Assembly (NCBI GenBank): GCA_030141605.1
Contig: JAQGDQ010001166.1
Span: 1-57,863, forward strand
From: Tubiluchus corallicola
Taxonomy: Eukaryota; Priapulida; Priapulimorpha; Priapulimorphida; Tubiluchidae
Length of the DNA: 57,863 bases
Direction: 5' to 3'
In this document: one piece after another, positions 46,915-57,863 of the stretch
How positions within the stretch are numbered: position 1 is the first letter of the stretch
How the letters are laid out: each line of letters opens with the position of its first letter
Made by a program: the position numbers and the translations under genes
Notes under the pieces: generated by a model
What the model was told of the DNA's origin: nothing
The model's database searches: none
The model's input: the letters and a program-made list of their open reading frames with translations, nothing else

Positions 46915-47340
46915 ATCATATCGTATCGTATCGTATCGTATCGTATCGTATCGTATCGTATCGTATCGTATCGTACTGCACTGCACTGTACTGCACTGTA
47001 CTGTACTGTACTGTACTGTACTGTACTGTACTGTACTGTACTGTACTGTACTGTACTGTACTGTACTGTACTGTACTGTACTGTACTGTACTGTACTGTA
47101 CTGTACTGTACTGTACTGTACTGTACTGTACTGTACTGTACTGTACTGTACTGTACTGTACTGTACTGTACTGTACTGTACTGTACTGTACTGTACTGTA
47201 CTGTACTGTACTGTACTGTACTGTACTGTACTATACTATACTATACTATACTATACTATACTATACTATACTATACTATACTATACTATACTATACTATA
47301 CTATACTATACTATACTATACTATACTATATTGTATTATA
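46915..47340. repeat. Pentanucleotide array in three homogeneous blocks
   Basis: (TATCG)n at about 46918-46975 is followed, after a few mixed units, by (TACTG)n (about 46990-47230) and (TACTA)n (about 47230-47330). The Tyr/Cys/Leu/Ile-rich frames over it are artefacts. Confidence 0.95.
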
Positions 47341-47396
47341 TTATATTATACAATATTATATTTTTTATATTATATTATATTATTATGCTGAGATAC

Positions 47397-47517
<121 letters not shown>

Positions 47518-47885
47518 AAATAACATAATACCATTTCTCATTGTGTTTATACAAAGTAGAGTATGATGTCGCTAGAATCCTCTGTGGTCACATTTTTCTA
47601 TATTGTTTATGTTGCACGACTTTTTGTTGAGATTCATCAAACACAAGTTTTGTATTTCAGGTCTTACCTCATGGGTTTTTGTCGATCAAAAAATATAAGT
47701 CTATACTGAAGCGAATCAAAAGTTGAGATACAATCAACACTTAGGCCTACGTATACATCTACCATGAATGAATTTACACGACCTAAAGTCTAGAGAAGCT
47801 TATATCGGGAAGTTCGCGTACCGATAAATGTTTTATGTGCATGTATTATTTCTTGTTGTAGCATTAATGTTGTTGTTTACGGCAG

Positions 47886-48950
47886 TTGTTTCTGCAGCTG
47901 TCGTTGTTTCTGTTTCTTTTGCTGTCGCTGATGTAGACAGCATCGTCTGTCGTGATCAGTCATCAGTTGTTTCTGTAGCTGTCGTTGTTGCTGTTACTTT
48001 TGTTGTCGCTGATGTAGACAGCATCGTCTGTCGTGATGAGTCATCAGTTGTTTCTGTAGCTGTCGTTGCTGCTGTTACTTTTGTTGTCGCTGACGTAGAC
48101 AGCATCATCTGTCGTGATCAGTCATCAGTTGTTTCTGTAGCTGTCGTTGTTGCTGTTACTTTTGTTGTCGCTGATGTAGACAGCATCGTCTGTCGTGATC
48201 AGTCATCAGTTGTTTCTGTAGCTGTCGTTGTTGCTGTTACTTTTGTTGTCGCTGATGTACCCAGCATCGTCTGTCGTGATGAGTCATCAGTTGTTTCTGT
48301 AGCTGTCGTTGCTGCTGTTACTTTTGCTGTCGCTGATGTAGACAGCATTGTCTGTCGTGATGAGTCATCAGTTGTTTCTGTAGCTGTCGTTGTTGCTGTT
48401 ACTTTTGCTGTCGCTGATGTAGCCAGCATCGTCTGTCGTGATCAGTCATCAGTTGTTTCTGTAGCTGTCGTTGTTGCTGTTACTTTTGCTGTCGCTGATG
48501 TAGCCAGCATCGTCTGTCGTGATCAGTCATCAGTTGTTTCTGTAGCTGTCGTTGTTTCTGTTACTTTTGTTGTCGTTGATGTAGCCGGCATCGTCTGTCG
48601 TGATCAGTCATCAGTTGTTTCTGTAGCTGTCGTTGTTACTGTTACTTTTGCTGTCGCTGATGTAGCCAGCATCGTCTGTCGTGATGAGTCATTAGTAGTT
48701 TCTGTAGCTGTCGTTGTTGCTGTTACTTTTGTTGTCGCTGATGTAGCCAGCATCGTCTGTCGTGATGAGTCATCAGTAGTTTCTGTAGCTGTCGTTGCTG
48801 CTGTTTCTTTTGCTGTCGCTGATGTAGCCAGCATCGTCTGTCGTGATCAGTCATCAGTTGTTTCTGTAGCTGTCGTTGTTGCTGTTACTTTTGCTGTCGC
48901 TGATGTAGCCAGCATCGTTTGTCGTGATCAGTCATCAATTTGTTGAACTA
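47886..48950. repeat. 81-bp minisatellite, about 13 copies, open in frame
   Basis: An 81-bp unit (27 codons) repeats with scattered substitutions. It contains 'gtagctgtcgttgttgctgt' and 'catcgtctgtcgtgatcagt'. The plus strand is open for 372 codons, giving units such as 'VVSVAVVVAVTFVVADV' plus 'SIVCRDQSS'. The minus strand is broken by TGA where the unit has gatcag but not gatgag. Period divisibility by three explains the open frame. Alternating Val/Ala units with one Cys each are not a recognised protein, and neither a signal peptide with a clear cleavage site nor splice sites are evident, so I annotate it as a repeat. Confidence 0.8.
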
Positions 48951-49575
48951 GTTGGATAATTTTACGGGATGTTTGTTCCACTTTTCACGGTCATTCTTAA
49001 TTACACTTCGCCTCTTAATTATCATCAGCTGCTAATTGCGTTAATAACTCAAATTGTCTCAACAACCACGCTGTAACTGTTGCAGCTCATAGGCGTACGA
49101 GGCTAGAGAACTTGGTGGATGGGGTGGGGGTGGGGGTGGTTTGTTGGCACAGCTTACCCAGAGTAAATGAAAAGTAGTTGTGAAAAGCGCTCATCATCAC
49201 AATCTGAGGCAGCGTGAATGTATTTTAGCACCACGAGCTGATTATTTTTGTTGCTTCAAAATTGTTTATAGTTCATATCAAACACGTATTAATAGTTCTT
49301 ATGTCATAAGACTTATTAATATAAGCGAATAAAACTTATACTCTTTAAACTTAATGATTATTATACATTGTTCAAGTTAGACACATCACAGAAGAATCTT
49401 TATCCTTTCGTTAGAGCTCCCATAGATATTGCCTAGTTGTGAATTTCTAGTTGCACTTATAGTTTAGCTTGCAACAGACGTATTTGCCCAGAACAGTGTA
49501 TGTTTTTATATGAACTAACACTGATTGTCTGTCTTTTATTATGATGGTCAATGTTTTTAAAAAGGCAAAATAAGT
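48951..49575. other. No gene recognised
   Basis: Unique AT-rich DNA with a G-rich 'gggtgggggtgggggtgg' tract near 49121-49140. Confidence 0.4.
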
Positions 49576-49579
49576 ATTA

Positions 49580-49955
<376 letters not shown>

Positions 49956-50377
49956 CTTACTTTGTCTTAATTAGAGGGCAGCGGCTGCTGGTCAGTACCT
50001 GCTAGCTCGTCCAAGAACTTGGTCAGACCTAACTGACCTCTTTAGCCTGTCCTTATATGCACATGCCATTACAATGATTAATAAATAGCATTTATGTCGA
50101 GTTACAAAAGATGAGAAGCTAATGTTTATGCATATTTACTCAACTCACATTGCGATCACAGTTGTCATGAGGGGATTATTCAGCTCATTACGGTAGCGTA
50201 ATTACTTTAAAGTCGACTCGAGTGGCCCAGATAAGTTGCGTATTTATTAAAAGTGAAAGCCGCCATTGAAACAAAAGAGTCAGTGTTACTCGTGCCGTAT
50301 TGCTACAGTAATTAGCGTGCTGTTCAACGTGTGCGTTTAGTAATGATGAAACTGTGTCAAGATATCGTAATTACTCG

Positions 50378-50384
50378 TATAAAA
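50378..50384 (+). promoter_or_regulatory. TATA box, probable promoter of the Tyr-rich secreted protein gene
   Basis: TATAAAA lies about 1.08 kb upstream of the start codon at 51454. With an acceptor at 51418 it would fit a short non-coding first exon (roughly 50410-50460, possible donor GTAAAA at 50459) and an intron holding the 31-bp minisatellite. This is an inference from motif order. Confidence 0.4.
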
Positions 50385-50756
50385 CCAGCTTTATTTTTTG
50401 GCAGGTATAGAGACAGAAAGTAGACAATACTGACCGCTTCGTGCTCTTTTCAGTGACGGTAAAAAAAACGTAGAACAGAAAATGTTAGTGCGTGTGTTTG
50501 TGGTGATTCTTGATATTGGCTTTGTGCTGTGTTATTAGCAGAAAAATACGTGGCTTGTGACTCGGCTATTCGGTGCTTTCAAATTTTGATAACGCACGAA
50601 AACATGTCTAATAACTCTAATTAAAAAAAATTTGTTTGACAAATAACAAAATTATATAATAATATTAGAAATAAAATAAATGTTTTTTTATTTTGCCGAT
50701 ATATAGTGTTGATAATTTTCAAACTTATATGTCATCTCATGAAGAAACATTGAGAA

Positions 50757-51292
50757 TTTTTACAAACGTAAAGTCAAAGTTTATGTCTTTTTACAAACGT
50801 AAAGTCAAATTTTATGTCTTTTTACAAACGCAAAGTCAAAGTTTATGTCTTTTTACAAACGTAAAGTCAAATTTTATGTCTTTTTACAAACGCAAAGTCA
50901 AAGTTTATGTCTTTTTACAAACGCAAAGTCAAACTTTGTCTTTTTACAAGCGCAAAGTCAAACTTCATGTCTTTTTACAAACGCAAAGTCAAAGTTTATG
51001 TCTTTTTACAAACGCAAAGTCAAACTTTATGTCTTTTTACAAACGTAAAGTCAAATTTTATGTCTTTTTACAAACGCAAAGTCAAACTTTGTCTTTTTAC
51101 AAACGCAAAGTCAAACTTTATATCTTTTTACAAACGCAAAGTCAAACTTTATGTCTTTTTACAAACGTAAAGTCAAATTTTATGTCTTTTTACAAACGCA
51201 AAGTCAAAGTTTATGTCTTTTTACAAACGCAAAGTCAAACTTTATGTCTTTTTACAAACGCAAAGTCAAACTTTATGTCTTTTTACAAACGT
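50757..51292. repeat. 31-bp minisatellite, about 17 copies
   Basis: The unit 'acaaacgcaaagtcaaactt' + 'tatgtcttttt' is mostly 31 bp, with some 28-bp units missing 'tat'. It lies in the presumed 5' UTR intron of the gene starting at 51454. Lys/Phe/Gln-rich frames over it are artefacts. Confidence 0.9.
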
Positions 51293-51453
51293 CTTTTTCT
51301 TCTTCATTATTTACACTTTGAGTAAAAAGATAAAAACATTTTCCAATTCGCAAACATCCATCACATGTGTATTTCTTAATATTTCTAGACATTTCTCATT
51401 GCTATTATTTTTGCTCAGATCATAGAGGACCTCAACACAGAACTACTGTAAAA

Positions 51454-52910
51454 ATGAGAGTAATCGTCGTGATACTTGTGATAGTGGTTTCAGTGACGAG
51501 TCGTGAGTATACGCCGAGACAAACCTTCGCTGTTTATGGTACGTCCGTTTACGAAGAGCCGCCATACGAAGAAGCCCCCGTAAAGCCTGGCTTCTACATG
51601 GACGTGCTACCCAACTCTGCAACTTACGATCAACCATCTAGTAACGTGTACGACATACCACAAAGCTACACCAGTTACTCAAAAACTGGTTATCAAGATC
51701 CTCCAAAACCTCAAGGGTCCCTCCCGTCTTATGAACAAGTGCAAAATTACGAAGGACCGCAAACGTCTTATGATCTACAACCTTCTTATGAACAAAGTCA
51801 AGATTACGAAGGACCGCAAACATCTTATGATCTACAACCTTCTTATGAACAAAGTCAAAATTACGAACAGCCGCAAACGTCTTATGATCTACAACCTTCT
51901 TATGAACAAAGTCAAAATTACGAACAGCCGCAAACGTCTTATGATCTACAACCTTCTTACGGACAAAGTCAAAATTACGAACAGCCGCAAACGTCTTATG
52001 ATCTACAACCTTCTTACGGACAAAGTCAAAACTACGGTGATCGACAAACTTCTTACGGGACAGAGTTATCTTACGAGCAACCTCAACATCGGTCGATTTC
52101 CCACACTTATAAAGAACCTAGTTATGAGCCGCAGCAAGAATCTTATGGGATAAATCCCGTCTACAAACAACCCCAGGGTTATCACGAACAACAAAAATCT
52201 TACGTGCTACAAGGCACTTCTTATGAACAGCCCAGAAGACGTCAAGTAAATGTTTACGATAGCAGACCTTATGAGCAAAATTCTGTTCTACAAGATACAA
52301 GTTACGAAGTTGAGCTTGGCTATCAACCAGAAAGACAGACTTACTCAGATTATGACGATAATGCTGTTGATACGTACCAAGTCAAGTACTCAAAATCAAA
52401 ATCACCTTATACAAGGCCGAATTATTCTTATATCAAACCGAAAACTACAACGTACAGCTCTCAAATACATGCGCAAATTCCCCAAGACCTCAAGGCACAA
52501 CAGGCAACGTACTCAATAAAACCAAAGTATCCCCAACGAATTAACTCTGCTGCCAAACCACACTATAACAGTAACAAAGACAAATTTACGTATCCGTTAA
52601 CGCAATCCATTTCCGTCGCCGAAAAAGCAAAATATCCTTTAGCTCAGCAGCGCTCCTCCCCCTCCTCCTCCTCCTCCTCCTCCTCCTCGGGTGGTCACCA
52701 GCTGCCAGAAAAGTATACCAAAACACCGGAATACTTTACAACCACCAGCTATGGACCGATCAGAGTAGGAACCCTCGCCGGAAAAGGACAGAGAAGCAAC
52801 GGTAACAGCTTTCAGCGAAGTGGAAAAGCGAAGGGAAGTCTTTATGCTGTGGACACGGCCACGGCAGCGGAAACGGCTGCAAAACGGAGAGGATATGAAT
52901 ACTATTACAG
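51454..52910 (+). CDS. Secreted Tyr/Gln/Pro/Ser-rich repeat protein, main exon
   Basis: The ATG at 51454 (aaaaATGa) is chosen over the upstream in-frame ATG-like codon at 51367 because it opens a clear signal peptide, 'MRVIVVILVIVVSVTS', and because a 3' splice acceptor (ttatttttgctcag, ending 51418) separates the two. After an N-terminal region there are six 19-residue repeats of the type SYEQSQNYEQPQTSYDLQP (about 51724-52065), then a looser Tyr/Gln/Ser/Lys-rich region, a Ser run (52654-52689) and a basic C-terminal part. The exon ends with the donor AG|GTAAGA (52910/52911), leaving two bases of a codon, and is completed by 56121-56223 to give 519 residues. No Cys-rich or enzymatic domain is present. 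Extracellular matrix, cuticle/shell or adhesive proteins have such composition, but none is recognised by sequence. Confidence 0.85.
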
Positions 52911-53176
52911 GTAAGATTTAATCATGGGTTGAACTCGCGCCAAACAGCAGTTTTCATGGCCTTATTTTCTGCACTACTACCTATAGGAAACCAACCAACT
53001 AATGATAAAGAACAGCAGAATGTGTAATTGAAGGTTTCACAGTTAATGATATTAATGACATCTTCTACTAGCTACTAACAACATAATGAATGTACCAATG
53101 TAAATAGCACTGCTTACCCTATTATATTACATGTAATGCAATCATTGTGTGAATAAGGATGATATGTAGAAGGGAG

Positions 53177-53445
<269 letters not shown>

Positions 53446-53811
53446 AATAACGCTTATCTTAATATCTAGTACTGACGTTATTCGCAGCTTTGAGTCTAAT
53501 AACGGACTCGAATACGATTCATATTTATTTCTCGATAATAAAAGTGTCATGGCGCCCTTCATTAAGATCTTTGTTGATTCAGACTTTTGATAACAAGAAG
53601 TGAAAAAAATTAAAAAATACATTAGGTAAGAAATGTTACAATGATTAAAATATAAAAAATACGTTTACATCTACCTAATTTTTACAATCATGTCAAATAT
53701 ATTACCTGATTACGTACATTTTCTGTTATACTAAAATATTTAATAATTTCGTTTTCGGCAAAAGTAAGCAATTCCATTCTATTATGCTAACATTGGAAAA
53801 GCACTTTATTA

Positions 53812-54045
<234 letters not shown>

Positions 54046-54703
54046 ATTTTATTTCAGACATTTGCAGTCCACAGAAAAATAAAAATAATCTACAATTAAA
54101 AACATAGAGTTAGTTTACAGAAACATAGTAAGCTTATTTGCAAGGAAGGGTTAGTTAGAATGAGTAAATAAAATTCTTTGCAACGACTTAAAAATGTTCG
54201 ATCTAAACATTGCATCAGTATTGTACAGCAAGTTATTAATAACAGTAGCCTACTTCTGAGAGTAAAAGCAGCTTTCCTACGTATGCATGAAAAACTTGGA
54301 ACGTTGTAGCTAACATACAGCGACTAGGAAGATTAGAGAGTCCTCTAATGGCATTATTATAAGTAATAAGCATTCAATGTTTCCTTTATCGTGATTAAAC
54401 CAGAAACTATTGCAATAGAATTGTGAACAAAATCGTAGAAAAAGTCTTCTCCTTCACATCAGCAGAACAGTTTTTGAACCTCTTAATAATACAATTGGCT
54501 CTCTGCACGTAATAAACCACGTTGGTGTTTTAATAATTAAATGTCAGTAAATACCAGTCTGTAATTACAGGTTTATTCGATTGATTTATTTTGAATTTGT
54601 TTTTATTTATTTATTTCAATCGACTGAGGACACAATTAACATGACTGGTATTATAGAAAACAAAGTTTTACTAACTGTTAACGAATTTTTAAAATACAAT
54701 TTT

Positions 54704-54772
54704 TACGAGATTTGAACTCGTAACCATGTGATCTGCAGACCAAGACCTTACTCGTTGCGCTACCAAAACAAA
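54704..54772 (-). pseudogene. tRNA-like sequence (tRNA pseudogene or SINE head)
   Basis: On the minus strand, 'gtagcgcaacgagtaaggtc' (D-arm/A-box-like) is followed by 'tggtctgcagatcacatggt' and a perfect 5-bp T-arm, ACGAG-TTCAAAT-CTCGT. The acceptor stem does not pair well and no CCA-end context is visible, so it is likely a tRNA-derived retroposon head or pseudogene. Confidence 0.5.
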
Positions 54773-55599
54773 TGACGTCATCAGTTAGCAAAAAGCCTTA
54801 CCAATGTGAGCACAAATAGAACTTCACCTCAGAGATGTCGCCACATGAATAAAATTTCAAAATACGTAGCAACCAATACTAAGCAACTGTAATGCACCAC
54901 AAACAGTTCGGGAAATGTGAGTTTATATGTATATCGTGTCCAAGAGATGTCGCCACGTGAATAAAGTTTCAAATGCATGTAGAAAACAATGATAAACAAC
55001 TCTAACGTACCACAAACTGTTAGCGGGAAGTAAGTTTATATATAAATAAGTTTTCGGTTTTGTAATAAGCGGGGATAGCATCTCTGATAGAATAACTGGT
55101 CATACCACAGGGCTCTTGGTAGACACCTCCATCGGATGGAACTGTAGAGTACGCACAATACTAAGTACGATAGCCGATAGACGGTAGATATTGTATGATT
55201 AGTTATATGGCTGTACAGTATACCATAAAAATGCTGTATGGAGTAGCGAGCTCCGAGAAGCTTGTGGTATGACCCATCTGAAGGGACGAGTCCTTTTTTG
55301 CAAAATTAAAATTTTAGAAATTGGCACGAAGTTCTTTAGAAGAGAATAATATTACTAAGTTTTACTGCACTAAAAATCTGTGTAAAATCTCTTCAGCCTT
55401 ATCAAACCGTTCATAATCGACAATTAGCCTATAGCTACGCAAGATCGATAATTATTAATTAGCACATTACTGCCAACGTAAGTCCTGTATGCAAAAAGGC
55501 AGTATGTAGGTGGTATAAAATTTCAAAATGAATTTTTTAAGTTTGATGTAAGATGAGGGTTTTCGTGTGCTTTTGGGATTATCAATTTTATTTTAGCTT

Positions 55600-55623
55600 T
55601 GAGAGAGAGAGAGAGAGGGGGGG

Positions 55624-55702
<79 letters not shown>

Positions 55703-55859
55703 GGGAGAGAGAGAGGGGGGAGAAAGGGGAGAGAAAGAGATATAGATATATATATATATATATATATGTTAGATAGAGAGTGGGTATATGTTGTTTTTTT
55801 TTTTTTGTTTTTTTGTTTTTTTTATATATATATATATGTGAAGTGTATATGTATGTGTA

Positions 55860-55891
<32 letters not shown>

Positions 55892-55980
55892 GATATATAT
55901 ATGATGTGTATATATGAGAAGATATATATATATATATATATATAAAAGTTTGTATATATATATATATATATGTTTTTATG
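55600..55980. repeat. (GA)n then (TA)n and T-rich microsatellites
   Basis: (GA)n at 55600-55738, (TA)n from 55740, a T-rich run at 55793-55822 and further (TA)n to about 55970, all in the intron. Confidence 0.95.
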
Positions 55981-56120
55981 ATGTACAAAGACTACATAAA
56001 CAAGAGGTAAAGACTGTAGTGAAAGCATGGGAAAACGTAGAACAAAAGGGTGAAAATGTGGATGCGTGAATAAAAGGGACAATAAAACAAAAAAATCACA
56101 TTTTTGCATTGCTGTTTCAG

Positions 56121-56223
56121 GGATGGTCACGAGTACTACATGCCTAGGACATTATACAACTACGATATTGTCCAACCCATCATAGGATACGTCAACGATT
56201 ACAGCAGTTCCAAGACATATTAA
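56121..56223 (+). CDS. Secreted Tyr-rich protein, last coding exon
   Basis: After the acceptor gctgtttcag, one base completes the split Arg codon. 33 codons follow, starting 'DGHEYYMPRTLYNYD' and ending YSSSKTY, then TAA at 56221-56223. The Tyr-rich composition and the exact phase match (two bases + one) tie it to the exon ending at 52910. Confidence 0.8.
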
Positions 56224-56468
56224 ACGAACCGCAACTTGATTAAATTAAGCCTACTAACAACCGTAAGTGCAAAAGTTGCCATTGTGATATCCATGCGCAT
56301 TGACGGAGCAGACGGAACAATGTGAATTGAACGCTAGAAGGCACATATTTTAGTGATGATTATTGCTGACACACATTCAACACTGGCTGACCAATTGTAT
56401 GCGCAGTGACAAAATGTTTGTGCACCAATTTTGACAAAGTTGAGTATTATAGCTGATTTTAACAAACA

Positions 56469-56474
56469 AATAAA
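56469..56474 (+). terminator. Poly(A) signal AATAAA for the Tyr-rich protein gene
   Basis: Canonical AATAAA, 246 bp after the stop codon; another AATAAA occurs near 56544. Confidence 0.5.
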
Positions 56475-56559
56475 CATGCGCTTACAACAGCTTTCAGGCA
56501 CTCAATTGAAATAATGTTTTAAAGCACAAGAAAGCACTTCATTAATAAAGCTTAAAAAT

Positions 56560-57863
56560 AATGTTGAAATATTGTATCACTTACATGCTGTCTCATTGCA
56601 TGCAGAGCTTGCGTTGACAGTGACGCTGTATAATACTTGTAAATTTAAACTACCGCGATGACCGTTAGTCGCAGCCATTTTAAGGGTAAGTCGTTTGAAA
56701 CAAGTAGAAATAACATTGCATAAAGTTTGAAAAAATAACCAGATCATTCGTACTCTTCGCTCACTAAGAAAACGTTTAAAATACTCTATATCGTTCATGA
56801 CATCAATAATGTTTTTTTTTTTTTGGTTGACCACGTGGTGCAGAGTGGGATGGCGATGCAGTGCCATTCTACAGAGACGCGAATTTTTAAATTATTACGT
56901 CTTTCCTTTTCTAATCACATAAGTCTTTCAAAGAGGTAAGCATAATGCAAAGTAATATAACTTTGTGCGGGAATTTTTTGGGAACATACCTTTGAATAGA
57001 TTTTTCTTCTCCTGTAAAAATTTAGGCCTGCGTTGTGCGTCGGTGACGTCACGTAATGGCGCAATCGGAACAGTATTGCGGGAAATTCTAAATGAAAGGA
57101 AACAGGAATTTCTTTTAACGCGAGTAGGGTATACTCTTAAAATTGATATATGCTAATAACCTTCTTTAAGCGATTTTTATGAAAGCTTCTTTAAGGATCC
57201 CATTTCCTCCTTTTAAAAACGCAAGGGGTTGAAAAGTTACTGCAAATTTGCCCGCTTTCGGTTGGCTTGAGTTGAGGGTTAGTTTATTGAAGCTCTGCTT
57301 GTGCTTCAGTATTAGAGGCTAGTCTTTGTATTACTTTGTAATGTCGTATATTCTTATACTAACCAAAGTACATTACACCACTGTAGTTAATACTTTGCTG
57401 AGATCAACTGTAAGAGATTTTAATGTGTGCATGAACATTACAAACAGGTAGATCTGCAATAAGTGAACTTGTGAAGAGTTTTATTGGTCTGTACATTAGC
57501 TTACACCAGATCAATTATAGGTTTGCCGATGACGTCACCTGTGTTATTGACACTTTTACGTTATATCATGTATATATGTCACTGGCGAAATAAAAAAAAG
57601 GATTTATGTAAGTAAAAAAAACTTGTGAAATGTAAAAAACCTTTTGGCAACTACCTTAGATAAAAACTGCTTGGCAAAAAATACGAGATCATTTGGGACT
57701 TGCCAAACTTTGGGCAGTTTGACAACATAAGGAGATAAATTTATACAAAAGTACACATTTTATGCAAATAATACTGTACAAAGTGCAGCAGTGGTAAGGA
57801 ATCGTAGTAGGAAATGTCTCACATCAGGTCTTGCTGTTTAATCTATGGAAACTATGATGTCAA
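56560..57863. other. No gene recognised
   Basis: The longest frame (minus 56867-56577, 96 codons) has no recognised domain. Plus 56965-57156 is likewise unassigned. Other short frames are not gene-like. Confidence 0.4.

Noticed and set aside
51367-51453. N-terminal extension of the Tyr-rich secreted protein
   Set aside because: It precedes an in-frame signal peptide and is separated by a splice acceptor at 51418, so it is upstream non-coding DNA.
56577-56867. Minus-strand 96-codon gene
   Set aside because: No recognisable domain, signal peptide or splice partner; composition not distinctive.

Overview
This is a eukaryotic, animal-type genomic window. Coding exons are short and sparse, introns are long with GT/AG borders, AT content is high, and most of the sequence is satellites, microsatellites and transposon relics. 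A gustatory-receptor-like 7TM gene, a peptide-type GPCR and a Tyr/Gln-rich secreted repeat protein together suggest an invertebrate, possibly a lophotrochozoan such as a mollusc. That placement is inference; no species can be named from the sequence.

Layout. 1-7.2 kb: repeats only (a TTAA-flanked MITE family, 57-bp and 43-bp minisatellites, 3' ends of non-LTR retrotransposons). 7.28-17.1 kb, plus strand: the last two coding exons of a rhodopsin-class peptide receptor, separated by an 8.7-kb intron holding a 3.5-kb, 32-bp minisatellite. 17.7-25 kb: DNA transposon remnants (hAT-like, pogo/Tigger-like, a TA-flanked TIR element), two non-LTR retrotransposon relics and a gypsy-like LTR. 27.1-38.9 kb, plus strand: the most interesting locus. 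One short signal-peptide exon (28500-28541) is followed by six intact, phase-0, stop-terminated second exons (29203, 32424, 33992, 35551, 36684, 38507) and one decayed copy (31972). Five of the six are followed by AATAAA. Each would complete a small, Tyr-rich secreted peptide. The arrangement looks like one gene with tandem alternative last exons, or a tandem array that lost its other first exons. 39.5-43.1 kb: MITEs, a 41-bp minisatellite and a SINE-like piece. 43.36-46.28 kb, minus strand: two exons of a gustatory-receptor-like gene, with its last exon not found. 46.9-50 kb: micro- and minisatellites. 50.4-56.5 kb, plus strand: an apparently complete gene for a 519-residue secreted Tyr/Gln/Pro/Ser-rich protein with 19-residue repeats, including TATA box, 5' UTR acceptor, two coding exons and AATAAA. 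56.5-57.86 kb: nothing recognisable.

The genes do not form a pathway that the sequence can demonstrate. Two of the three plus-strand loci encode Tyr-rich secreted products, which could reflect a common extracellular role, but no sequence homology between them is visible. Almost all other long open frames arise from tandem repeats whose period is a multiple of three, or from microsatellites.
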